Below are positions 11,690 to 60,315 of a DNA stretch of 64,000 nt, one piece after another. The stretch is from contig NC_087079.1 of the NCBI RefSeq assembly GCF_026151205.1, forward strand, positions 14,384,445 through 14,448,444, in the 5' to 3' direction. Made by a program: the position numbers and the translations under genes. The notes beneath the pieces were generated by a model. The model did not search any database. It had not been told where the DNA came from and saw only the letters and a program-made list of their open reading frames with translations. Positions within the stretch are counted from its first letter, which is position 1, and each line of letters begins with the position of its first letter. This DNA comes from Bolinopsis microptera. Taxonomy: Eukaryota > Ctenophora > Tentaculata > Lobata > Bolinopsidae.

Positions 11690-13160
11690 ATGATAAAACA
11701 ACTTCTTATCTACTTCAGCCATAATGTCATAACTGATCACATATTATCTCACCACCTCCCTATATTTACAATATTTGACTGGGAAATTAGCAAGACCAAA
11801 AATATTCACAAGCACACTCAATATTATGACTATTATAAATCAAATACTGATAAATTTGCTGAAGTCTTGGGTAACAAACTAGACAAGAGGAAGTGTGTCA
11901 AACAGTATATATTCATTCAATTAAATCAAGTGATGCAATACAAACTAGACAATGAACCAATTATAGATTTTACTAACTTTCATGATATCTTTAAAAACAG
12001 CATTGACGAAACCTGCAAACTAGCTGTACCCAAAACCACTAAGCGCACTATCCAGAACAACCCCTAGATTACTGGCGGGATTATAGCCTCAGTAAACCAC
12101 TGCCATGGACTGTATGATGACTGGGCGAAAGTCAGGAAAGTTAAGTGTAAACAAGGCGAAACTGACACAAAAGGGGGCACATGCCTGTGTTCTATCTGCT
12201 GTAATAAAAGATACCGTTATGATGACTACATAATATAGAAATGAGGGACCACATGCAAAACTGGTATATCTGAACATATACCAATTTTGCGCAGGTAGCT
12301 CATAGTCTTCAGGGTGAAAAGGTGCATCTTTGGAATTTTTTTTGAACAATTTTGAAGAAATTTTTGAAAAAAAGTGAAATTTTATTTTTCCAAAACTGGT
12401 ATATGTTACAATATACCATTTTAGCTTTTAACAATCATGAAAACAAAATGGTATATCTGCAGATAGACCACCTTCAAGAAACTTATCTTCAATAAAACCG
12501 GTATATCTATACACATTTTATAGACTTTAGCCAGCCCAAATAGTATATCTTCAGATATACCATTCTCAGTTAAATTATTTTATTGTTTATAGTATAGAAA
12601 AAATGGTATATCGTGAGATATACCAGTTTTAGTACAATTCTAGTTTTAAAAATGGTATATAGACAGATATACCATTTTTTAGAAGTGTTTTTTACACATG
12701 ATATAGAATCTTTAAATCAGCAAAAATGCATTTATCTCAAAACTATCAAAAACAGATATACCGGTTTTGCATGTGGTCCCTCAAATATAGAAAGGCTCTA
12801 AAAAAGGTTCGTAAAAAGGCTGTATCTGAATATTATTCTGACAAGTTTCTTGAAACTCAGGGAAACTCCAAGAAAACCTGGGAACTGATAAATAAAATTC
12901 GTGGCAAACAGAAACGTGATATCAGACCTATATTTACCATAGACAATGAAAATATAACTGATCGCAGAGTTATAGCTAATGAATTCAATATAAGTATTTT
13001 GTATCCCTAGCATCTAACCTTAATGCAGCCTACACAGAACTAGGAGAGATACAAATAAATCAGCTTCAAAGTTTCTGTGACTTCTTACCTAAATCGTATA
13101 CAGCTAATATATATCTACATGACTGCTCACCTGAGGAGGCTAATATAATGTAACTTGCCC
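11690..13160 (+). pseudogene. LINE fragment split by a MITE
   Basis: The left part (11690-12231) encodes a stretch with SHHLPIFTIFDW and KSNTDKFAEVLGNKLDKRK. The former resembles the end of a LINE apurinic endonuclease (S-D-H-x-P). The right part (12784-13150) has KKTWELINKIRGKQKRDI, NENITDRRVIANEFN and YLHDCSPEEA, closely matching the N-terminal segment of the LINE at 58148 (NRRIIANEFN, FLSDCTPEEI). It therefore comes from the linker between endonuclease and RT of the same or a sister family. Stops occur in the left part, and a 542-bp MITE with 10-bp target duplication separates the halves. The RT core is missing past 13160. Confidence 0.65.
12242..12783. mobile_element. 542-bp MITE built of repeated small palindromes
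   Basis: Terminal inverted repeats of about 30 bp begin TGAGGGACCACATGCAAAAC, with one or two mismatches at the far end. The 10-bp sequence AATATAGAAA is duplicated on both sides (12232-12241 and 12784-12793). A 9-10 bp duplication is typical of Mutator-like elements, which is the basis for a tentative MULE-type assignment. The inside consists mainly of about seven short palindromes of the form GGTATATCTnnAGATATACC spaced by T/A-rich linkers. No coding capacity is present. Confidence 0.8.
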
Positions 13161-15473
13161 AAGCGATAATCATGTTATTGTATGACTCCTACATTTAGGC
13201 TGTGATTAAGAGGTAAATAGGGGTGTGATAACCTAAGACTAGGAGGGTACAAAATTACGGCCACGGTCCTTTTAAGTTTCGATTGTTTAATATTTAGCTG
13301 AAAATACGACACCGATAATAGGTAAATACCGATTAAACGATTGGTATTAGTCAATATACTCACCATGTATAATTAATCTCAGCAATAATGGATACTAATC
13401 CGAACAGCCGGCCTGGTAACATAGTAATGTATCTCTTGACATATATTAATGATATTGAAATACGATATTTTGGGGAAATATGTTATGATCGGCCTATGCT
13501 GCTCAGAAGTAGAACCTAAATAGTCGAACAAGCCTATTAAACCAATTTCAACATTCAACAACCATGCTACTTCATAAATCAATGATTGAAAATTGAAATA
13601 TCAAAATTGGACAGTGATCTTGACTTACCCTTATTATAAGGGCCTTATACAATATATATATATATATGTACACATATTAAATCAGTTTCTGTATAAAAGC
13701 ATTTAAACCGGCGTTGACAGTTTTGAAGTTACTGTAAAAGAGGACATTAGTTTCTAGTAACTGAACTAACTTACACAAACTCAAACAAGTCAGTCGAGTT
13801 TCTGTATTTGCTTAATAAGCTGGTAATCGTACCGTTCCCAATGTAAATGAAAAGATTCCTGACCTTCAATTTGCTGAGTAATAGATCATACGGAATTAAT
13901 GAATTAAATGGTTTCGGCCCAAGAATGCTTAATTACTACAAAACACAACAGGTTCTTAGTTCTAAAACGACAACTGTTCCATGTTCTATCAAAATTGAGA
14001 AGAAACGTAACTAAAGCTCAAAAGATAGATTCTTGATATCTCTTCCGTTACGAAAATCAGCTGGTTCATAAGATTAATGAAGAAGATTCGCATACACGAT
14101 TTAAAATAAAAGTAGGAACGTAGCCGAAAGACAAACTGAACAAATGAGGATTTCGACTTGAAACGAGCTATATATAGCAGTATAACGTAGCGCTCGACTC
14201 CAAATAGAATTCAAATAAAAATGCGCTCCGGTAGTTTCAACTCCCAGCAGCTGGGAGTTGGAAACCTGGAATTCACGTTACTGTCGCTGTGAGAAGCCTT
14301 ATTGAGTGCGCGGCGCGGCACAGTAACGCATCGCGCTACAACGTATGACCAATGACAAGATCTACGGTTGCGAGAAAAATTATTTGATCATGTTTACTTT
14401 TAAATGTTGGGGAATCCCGATTTCCAGGATTTATTTCGGTCGGGATTCCCGGGATTTAAAAATGAGATCGGGAATGACTTCACTACTAGGGTCCCCAGGT
14501 AAGCCTCGGGCAGATAATATTTCGAGAAGAAAGTTGTAGGTTTACAACCTACCAGTACGCGCGCCGAGTTGGACTCGTCGACGGTCCTGGAACAGATATT
14601 TTACGAGTATCACGTACCCGTTAAGAAGAAAGCGGCGCGCTCTTGGCCCTACTTCGAAGAAATTTAGACCATACAGACGAGTAACATCCGTCAAAGTAGC
14701 GCGCACAGCTTTCTTCTCGAAATATTATGGTCCGAGGCAGGGTGCTGAGTTGTACAAATGACAAAGTAGCGTGCGCCGCTACTTTGACATTACTATACAG
14801 TTTCCAACTTGGATGCATTATGCAATCAAACCACAACTCATGTTCGAGAATACAAGTGAAACATCGAGAATAGTGTTCCAAATAAATTGAGATTACTGAT
14901 CAGATTAAGATTAAAATATCCGACTCAATAAACGATTTGCCTTTAGAATTTAAGTTAAATAGGGTAAACAGGTCCAAGGTCGAAGAACTTCATTCAAAGA
15001 ACTTAATTCAGTATTCAAAATGTCAATTATAAAATAAAATCATCAAATTATGTATCAGTACATTATAATTATTACATTAATGTCGGTAAAGATGATTTCG
15101 CTATCACTTTTATAAAAATTTGCTAAAATGTTAGCAAAAAACACCAGGTACTTAAATGGCATAGGAATCTTGACCTTCCTGAAATCATCCTCTCAGTCTC
15201 TTCCAAAAAATTAAAAACAGCATTCGGTGGTGATCAAGATACAAACCTGGATAAAAACAAAATGAGCCAATAGTTAGTTCAAAAATGAACTAATAATCAA
15301 TGTCTTTATATTACACAAAGTATAAATTACAATATGCAGTAGATAACAGTAGGTAACCGACGGCGCCGGCAAACATCACTCCAAATACATCACACGGAGC
15401 TTGGCTATCACATTATCAGCAGATCTAAGATATTAGTGATTAGGACGACTAAATGACGACAAATATCATGTGA
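13160..15473. other. Intergenic, repeat-rich, 3' of LRP5/6
   Basis: No gene seen. It contains a (TA)n tract near 13650-13665, a CAACTCCCAGC/AGCTGGGAGTTG palindrome near 14235-14257, GGGATTCCCGGGATTT-like palindromic sequence at 14410-14460, and modules of the dispersed GCGCGC/CTACTTCG repeat family at 14290-14345 and 14560-14785 that also occur at 4.2-5.4 kb. The 3' UTR of LRP5/6 should lie at the right end (below 15474). I did not identify its polyadenylation site with confidence. Confidence 0.45.
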
Positions 15474-52373
<36,900 letters not shown>

Positions 52374-52423
52374 TTTTCTTTTAACTGCACGTATTTTTTC
52401 ATGTTCAAAAATAATAAATCAAA

Positions 52424-54139
52424 TCAATCTACAGATAGATACTCAAAATCATAGTTCACAGGGAATGCCTCGTTACTGTTACGCAAATTGACTACCCTGG
52501 CCAAGGTCCCCTGGACTGTTTTAAAGAAGAATTAATTCAACTGTTATTAATAATCCCGAAGAATTGGAATATAGAACCATAACACATATCGGCCATTACT
52601 AAACACGAAAAATAAAACAACGCCAAACAACTTACTGGTAGCAATTTGGTTTGTTTCTTTTGATAAAACATTGTACTGATAAACAGTGTGTATACTGTAT
52701 TTGTACTGTACCACCTTCTGCTCCTAAGATAAATATCATTACAAGTCCGAAGTGGAAGTAATAGGTCACGTGTTAATTGGTGGTATAAGTAAGAACAAGA
52801 AATTTGTTTACCTCCAGCTGCATGTTTATAGATTTATATAGCGAGGTATAGACTAATTAATTCCTGGAATATTTCTGAAAATTCTATACCAATAGATAAG
52901 GGTACAGAACACTAACCTTCACGTAGAATAGATAAGGGAACAGAACACTAACCTTCACGTAGAATAGATAAGGGAAAAGAATGCTAACCTTCACGTAGAA
53001 TAGATAAGGGAACAGAACACTAACCCTCACGTAGAATAGATAAGGGAACAGAACACTACCCCTCACGTAGAATAGATAAGGGAACAGAACACTAACCTTC
53101 ACATAGAATAAATAAGGGTACAGAACACTAACCTTCACGTAGAGTAGATAAGGGTACAGAACACTAACCTTCACATAGAATAGATAAGGGTACAGAACAC
53201 TAACCTTCACGTAGAATAGATAGGGGTACAGAACAACAACCTTCACGTAGAATAGATAAGGGTATAGAACACTAACCTTCACGTAGAATAGATAAGGGTA
53301 CAGAACACTAACCTTCACGTAGAATAGATAAGGGTACAGAACACTAACCCTCACGTAGAATAGATAAGGGAACAGAACACTAACCTTCACGTAGAATAGA
53401 TAAGGGAACAGAACACTAACCTTCACGTAGAATAGATAAGGGAACAGAACACTAACCTTCACGTAGAATAGATAAGGGTATAAAACACTAACCTTCACGT
53501 AGAATAGATAAGGGTACAGAACACTAACCTTCACGTAGAATAGATAAGGGAACAGAACACTACCCCTCACGTAGAATAGATAAGGGAACAGAACACTAAC
53601 CTTCACGTAGAATAGATAAGGGTACAGAACACTAACCTTCACGTAGAATAGATAAGGGTACAGAACACTAACCTTCACGTAGAATAGATAAGGGTACAGA
53701 ACACTAACCTTCACGTAGAATAGATAAGGGAACAGAACACTAACCTTCACGTAGAATAGATAAGGGAACAGAACACTAACCTTCACGTAGAATAGATGAG
53801 GGAACAGAACACTAACCTTCACGTAGAATAGATAAGGGTACAGAACACTAACCTTCACATAGAATAGATAAGGGTACAGAACACTAACCTTCACGTAGAA
53901 TAGATAAGGGTATAGAACACTAACCTTCGCGTAGAATAGATAAGGGTACAGAACACTAACCTTCACGTAGAATAGATAAGGGTACAGAACACTAACCTTC
54001 ACGTAGAATAGATAAGGGTACTGGAATGTAGAACTGGAAGTGTTAACATTCTCAGCCACGAGCTGCACTGTACCAGCCGTGTAGACTTGAAGTGTGGAGT
54101 TGTCATTGATCACAAAGTTGTAACTTGTCGTTTGTACAC
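52424..54139 (-). CDS. 3' end of an unknown minus-strand gene upstream of LRP5/6
   Basis: Three exons in matching phase: 53997-54139, 52636-52723, 52424-52515, ending TGA. They encode a segment with SYNFVINDNSTLQVYTAG, VQYKYSIHTVYQYNVLSKE and LARVVNLRNSNEAFPVNYDF. No domain was recognised. The beta-strand-like alternation of hydrophobic residues suggests an extracellular fold. The stop lies 50 bp before the LRP5/6 ATG. The first listed exon starts at an acceptor, so further 5' exons must lie above 54140, but none was identified. The intron after it is a 36-bp minisatellite open in the same frame. Confidence 0.5.
52886..54010. repeat. 36-bp minisatellite with a donor in every unit
   Basis: About 30 units of ATAAGGGTACAGAACACTAA plus CCTTCACGTAGAATAG. 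On the minus strand a unit reads TACGTGAAG followed by GTTAGTGTTCTGTACC, so each contains an AAG/GTTAGT 5' splice site. It encodes VSVLYPYLFYVK in the frame of the preceding exon. Variants (AAC for TAC, CCC for CTT) are spread through the array. Confidence 0.93.
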
Positions 54140-54590
54140 CTGCCAAATTGAGATTTATATTTTGATGGAATGTTTGATGGAATGACTTTATGCTCTTAAA
54201 ATTATCTTATCTGTAAAAGTTCAATCGTGTATCTAGTAATCAAATATACTGATATTATATATGCAGGTTAACTATTGATTAAGTCCGAACCCTGGCTATA
54301 TTATAGCATGCTGCATGTAAGGCCGCATCCCATTTGTCGATGAAAAGCTCTAACGGTTTAAGCGAGTGTAACCCAGACACTAGTTACAACGACTGGTTAC
54401 TAAAGTACAAAGACTTGCACTGGTTACTTACATGTTAGAAGAAGTACAAGACACCACAAAAGCATGAGATGGATTCTACTGGTTTTTCAAAGCTGCAACT
54501 GAAACGGTTGTTATCTTAGTGTATAAACTAGTGTATAAAAGCTAGTGTTTCATACTGTACACAAAATACATTTAATTAAAGCATAACTTT

Positions 54591-54637
54591 ACCGCAAACC
54601 CCGATTTACTGCAGCACGGTAAATCGGGGTTTGTGGT
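54591..54637. repeat. Stem-loop, 19-bp arms
   Basis: ACCGCAAACCCCGATTTAC (54591-54609) pairs with 54619-54637 with one mismatch; the loop is 9 nt. Confidence 0.85.
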
Positions 54638-57514
54638 AAATCTGGGTTTCATCATTTTGTAAACAATTTTTGGTATTTCAGGAATTTCAGGTATTTTACC
54701 GTTACAATGTCCGCAAAAATAAAATATGGCATGTTTAATTAAAACAAAAGTAGTTTTAGTTAAGACTAGAGGTGGAATCAATTACAGACGGAGTAACTGA
54801 ATGTTTTGACGCCTTTTGAAAGTCGCTGAAGTATAGTCGCCACTTCAATGAAACGAAACTGACCCCATTCTAAATAGTGCTAGAGATTGAAAGGTTAATT
54901 TTTAAACAAATCTAATAATTGTGGTTTTAACTGTACTAACTCTACGACAATCACTGATGGATGTGTACAAATTATAGAAATGTGCCACTTTTGGACAATG
55001 TTTGAGTATTTCCTGCTGATAACGAATTGAGGTTAACTACACGTTAACTACCATTATCATGCAAACTATGAGATGAGAACGTTTCAAATGTCTTATTACG
55101 ATTTTTATTTGAAACTCACAAATATCATATGTACAATGTTAGAGCAATTATGATAAAATAGATCGAAAATTTAGATTCAATATTTTATCAATAAAAATAC
55201 AGTATGGCTTAGTGAACATACAGGAAACAGACCCACTACATGTAATAGACTAGATGGTTAAGTTTTGTTCTGTATAGAATGTCTCAGTTAGTGAGCAGTT
55301 TCAATTCCTGACTATTTATCTGCACAACCCTTTTTGTTACCTAGTATAACGATTTGACGAGTATAGCATGTTTATTAATTTATCAAACATTTTTTGAATG
55401 ATTATTTAATTGTAAATATACAAATAATTATAAAATAATTTTAATCACATTGACCTTTAAATAGTCAAATACTTGTCTCCTCGAGGAATTTGCACAACTA
55501 GAGTTTTAAAATATGGGCTTTAGTTATGCTTCAGAGTTGTACGACACATTATAAACTCTCCGGCTACCAGGACAGATGTTTTTATAGTTAGTAAAATCTG
55601 TACATACCTATTCTTATTTACTTATTAACTGCTTATTTCAGGTCTTTGAGAAAACTAATATACGATTTATATCCAGTATATCTCTTGTAATTAACCATGC
55701 AGGTCTAAATTCCTCAATAAATATGTGTCTATATCTTCATTATAATCAAAACATTAGAATTAATTGCAAATAACTAAATAACGCATGATCAGTAATGTAA
55801 ATTTAGCTGAAATGAAATAATCTCACAAACCTCTAGTCAAAGACTCGTTGACAAATTTGCTTCTGTCACAATTTCATCTTCAGATTGTTAGAACGTTTGC
55901 ATAACTATTCTGGCTAAATTGATTCCATTTAACATATAAGCTTGATCAGAGATCTAGATAGAGTCCTTCAGGCTTTTGAAAAAACTTATAGGGAAATATT
56001 TCAAAATAAGAAGATATTTTATGATATATGTCTACATCAAAATGCCATAATACTGTGCTTGATCGGGGGGAAATCAGGTGCCGAGTACTGTACGTGACGT
56101 TGGGGGTCATTTTTTTTTCTACCAAAACACAGTTAGTACTTTTGTACTAAGTGGTGGGTCTGCTGCTCATTCCCCAGAAAAACAGTTAGTACATGGTACT
56201 AAATAGTGGGTATAATTTGCCCATTTCCCCAAAACAGTAAGTACATGGTACTAAATAGTGGGTCTTAAATGTAGAGTGTAGACTGGAGTAGACTTAAGAT
56301 TATTGTACATTGTATAAACTGTTTTTAATCAAGCATAGATATCTCAACTGACAACTGTTAGTTTTATTGCTTAAAGTTTACATTCAATATCGAATCCTTT
56401 TTAAGCTAAAAAGTCATGTTTAAAGCAATTTCTGGGTGGGTATCTTATTTTATATATTTTAGACACAGTTAGTACCGTGATTTCTCAATAGTTAGTGCCG
56501 CAAAAGCCGGCAAAAGGGTCGTGTGTCTTGATTATTATCCGAAAAACAGTTAAAGGGGGTGGGTGGGTCTTTTGAAAAATTCCAAAATTAACCAATCCTG
56601 GTCCTGGTCACAGCCATTTCAAAATTCTTATCCCCGTCGTTTGCTGTTCCACATTCAAAAACTGTACAGCGGTAAGCACATGGTCACGGTCCTGGTCATA
56701 AATTTGACTGATCCCGGCCAATTTGAAATTTTATAAAAAATCCTGGTCCTGGTCAAAATTAACCAATCCCGGTCCCGGTTCTGGCCATTTAAAAATTCTT
56801 ATCCCGGTCATTTGATGTTCCACATTCAAAAACTGTACAGCGGTAAGAACATGGCTTCATGCCCTATCTTAAAATGATCATCTTGACCACAACCCCCTAC
56901 AAAAAAGAAGACCCTTGAGACACCCTGTATATCCCACCAGCCACTGTAATATCTGTTTAATTAAGATAGAACAGATGAGACAGCTCTAAGCTTAGTGAAT
57001 AATTGTTAGATAAAACTCAGTATTGCATGACGAGCAAACTTTTACTCAATCTTAACTTCAAAGTTAAATCACAGACAAACTTGTATAGTCCGTGGGACAA
57101 ATGTGTACCTGTAAAAAAATTTTTAAATTTAAAAAACAGTATCAAGCGATAGAAATTGAGCATAGTGAAATTGAAACAGCAAGCTGCATGCTTTCGACTG
57201 CCATGTTGCAGAAACGAACAGAATTACACATTATAAAATGTAAATTGGGACCCTCACATTGATTAGAAAACATGAGATTATCAGTAAAAATAAAATTTAA
57301 GAACAAAACAACAATAACATACAAGCGGAAGGCTTTTTAACATTAAAATTGGAACACTGAATAACTTTTAAGTCATTCTTACGAGAACACGACAGTTTTT
57401 ACTTTAGCGCTCGATTTTCATAGCAATGTATAAATCGGAAAAAATATACGCGGCACGCTAAAAATTTTAATTCCATTTAGAAATAAATATTTAAAAACAA
57501 TAATACTAAATTTG

Positions 57515-57965
57515 ATTCACGATGTCGATCCTTCGCAGCTCGGTGAGGCACAGTGGTGCATCTCGCCGATCTGCGAGAAGAATTATTTGATGCGCGGCGC
57601 GACCCAGTAGTGCATCGCGCTACAAATACTAAATATAATTTTAAAAATGTGTTTTTTTATAATGATTAGTTAAAATAAAGTTATATATAGTCAAAAATTT
57701 GCCCATGAACGGTTGATTAAAGTAAAAATTATAAAAATAGACAAAAAATGCAAAACAAATACATGTGTTTTTTCACGTCCATATATTTATTATACTAATT
57801 AATATTATATTAATATGAAAAGAGAGCATCCATAATTACTTGATTGACGGTGTCAACCCATCGAGATCGTTGCTCTGCGAAGCAAAGAAACGATCGACGA
57901 TGGGTTCGATGCAAAGCAAGAATGCTAGTTTGCGTGGCGCGTCGAAGCGGTAAAGTCCTCCAAAT
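57515..57965. repeat. Dispersed repeat family copies
   Basis: Modules ATTCACGATGTCGATCCTTC, CAGCTCGGTGAGGCACAGTG and CGATCGTTGCTCTGCGAAGC-like sequence, shared with 4.5-5.4 kb, 14.3 kb and 31.45 kb. At 57838-57912 the motif CATCGAGATCGTTGCTCTGC is followed by an inverted copy (CGATCGACGATGGGTTCGATG), making a hairpin. Confidence 0.6.
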
Positions 57966-58099
57966 AATCACAATCAGCGTGGCCAGAATAATTATAAATT
58001 GAATTTAGTTCATTTATTTTAAAATTTGTTGTTTACTCGATCTAAGGCCAAGTTTTACATGCAGCGCAATGCACTATTCAACTGCAAGGCGGCGCCGCG

Positions 58100-59962
58100 C
58101 ATCAATTTTCGTTAAATTGGTGCGATGTTATTAATAATGAGAAAATAATGAACCGTAGAATTATAGCTAACGAATTTAATAATTACTTTGTATCTCTTGC
58201 CCCTAAGTTGAATGAATCGTACAGTACAACCGGTCAAATTAGACTAAGTCCAATTCAATGCTTTACGGACTACTTACCAAGGCCAAATACCTCAAGTATA
58301 TTTCTCAGCGATTGTACACCAGAAGAAATAGAGAAAATCATTAGCGAACTCAAGAATGGAAAAGCTAGTGACATCCCTATTCACGTCATCAAACGAACGT
58401 CTAAGATTATAAGCCCACTACTGTCAGTATTATTTAATGAACACATGAGAAATGGAACTTTTCCAGACCGACTGAAAATTGGTAAAATTAGCCCTATATA
58501 CAAAAAAGACGGTACAGAATATCTCGAAAACTATAGGCCAGTATCTACCCTAGCTGTGTTCGGAAAGTTATTTGAGAAAGTAATCTACTCCCGTTTGTAC
58601 AGTTTTCTTGTGTCGCAGAACGTTTTGTTTGAGAACCAGTTTGGTTTTAGGAAGAGTCACTCAACTAACCACGCCCTTAATTACTCAGTTGACTATGTAA
58701 ACTCCCATATAAAGGAAAAGCAACATGTATTAGGTATCTTTATCGACTTATCAAAGGCATTTGACACTATCAGTCACGATAAACTTCTCATAAAACTTGA
58801 CAAATATGGTATAAGAGGTAACGCAAACGAGCTTATTGGAAGTTACCTATCTAACAGACAGCAGTACGTTTCAGTTTTAGGTGAGGAATCTGATAAACTC
58901 CCTGTTATTTGTGGAGTACCACAAGGTAGTGTTTTAGGACCGCTACTGTTTATAATTTACATAAACGATATCTATAACTCATCAGACCTAGGAAAATTTA
59001 TACTTTTCGCTGATGACACCAATATATTTGTAGTCGACAAATCTGTCCAGAATCTCTACCAAAAAGCTAATACTATAATGAATTCTGTTTACAATTATAT
59101 GAAATGCAATCTTCTCCACATTAACATCAAGAAATGCTGTTACATTCACTTTACACCAGGAAAGAAGGATGTAACTAGTAGTAGTAGTAATAGTAATGAT
59201 CTTATTTTAACGTTGAATAACACAGTCATTAAACGTGTTGATGAAACTAAATTCCTCGGCGTTATTATAGATAAAAACCTTAACTGGAAACCTCATACTG
59301 CATATCTTAGTTCTAAATTAAAGTGTGAAGTCGGTAAACTCTGCCGTATGAGAAGATTTATACCTAAAGAGCTGTATAATGACCTCTACCACACCCTCTT
59401 CGAATCTCATCTAGGATATGGGATCTCAGTGTGGGGAGGCATATCGAACAATAGGCTTGAACCAATATTTAAAATTCAAAAAAAGTGCACTCGTATTCTA
59501 TTTGGTGATCAAGAGGCATACAGTAATAAGTTCAAAACATGTGCTAGAACCCGCCCAATTGGATCCCAAAAACTTGGAGCCGACTTCTATAAACGAGAAT
59601 CAAGTAAACCCCTTCTCAGCAGAAACAAAATACTCTGCGTGCATAATTTGTATAAGTACCACTGTCTACTTGAAATGTTTAAAATAATCAAACTTCACAC
59701 TCCAATACCGATGTACAATTTATTTCAAAAGTCACCCCGACGTGATAACTACTTTATTAACCCCGCTGCAACCAATTTGTTTGTATATAAAACCTCGAAT
59801 ATGTGGAATAAATTCCTTAAACCTTCTAGTAAGATTGACTTCTCGTCCCCAATTGCACTTGTTAAAGGTCGCATTAAAACTATGCTACTCAATGCTCAAA
59901 AAGCTGGAAACACTGATGAATGGTCAGAACTCAACTTTGATGGAAATGACATGTGCCTATAA
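58100..59962 (+). mobile_element. 5'-truncated LINE with open RT reading frame
   Basis: A continuous 604-codon frame (58148-59962) encodes a non-LTR reverse transcriptase: NYRPVSTLAVFGKLFEKVI, motif A IDLSKAFDTISHD (about 199-211), motif B GVPQGSVLGPLLF (256-268) and motif C FADD (about 287-290). After the RT the frame continues about 300 residues to a natural TAA. Homology to the fragment at 12784-13150 continues a few codons upstream of the first ATG. The endonuclease half is missing, as usual for 5'-truncated insertions. Order and motifs fit the Jockey/CR1/RTE side of LINEs; the family is not certain. The open frame suggests a recent insertion. Confidence 0.88.
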
Positions 59963-60315
59963 TAAGAACACACAAACTAGTCCATATAGATTTCATACTA
60001 CACACACAAAATAACACACACAATACACACCACAGTCAAACATAGAAACTATATATTCATGCATATAACACAGAACACTGATCAGCTCATCCACTTTACA
60101 CTAGTGTCTGGACTTGTCTGGAGTGTACGTCTGGAACGTGGGACGGACTCACAAATATATTGTGTAAACGTAGCGCGCGAAACTTAAATACTGTATAACT
60201 CTATCATTTCATTACCCAGCGTGATTTACCGCGCCAGAATAATAAAATGACGCCACGCTATATCCGTAAACCTACAGTCACTTATATCTTATATTTTATA
60301 TTTTGTATCTCTTAC
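59963..60315. other. LINE 3' tail and spacer
   Basis: Starts with ACACACAAAATAACACACAC-type low-complexity sequence, likely the LINE 3' UTR, then unique sequence up to the LTR. Confidence 0.4.

Larger units (their letters stand above)
54140..58110. other. Mostly noncoding, with small repeats
   Basis: No gene recognised. Features: a stem-loop with 19-bp arms at 54591-54637 inside a short element flanked by TTTAATTAAA; three units with CAGTTAGTACATGGTACTAA at 56125-56265; a tandem duplication of about 190 bp with GTTCCACATTCAAAAACTGT (56590-56680 and 56770-56860); and copies of the dispersed GATGTCAAT/GCGAAGC repeat family at 57515-57625 and 57838-57965. Confidence 0.45.

Noticed and set aside
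52884-54146. A 420-residue protein made of VSVLYPYLFYVK repeats
   Set aside because: The open frame follows from unit homogeneity and a period divisible by three. The array begins at a good donor, so by default it is intron. Possible partial exonisation is listed as a finding instead.
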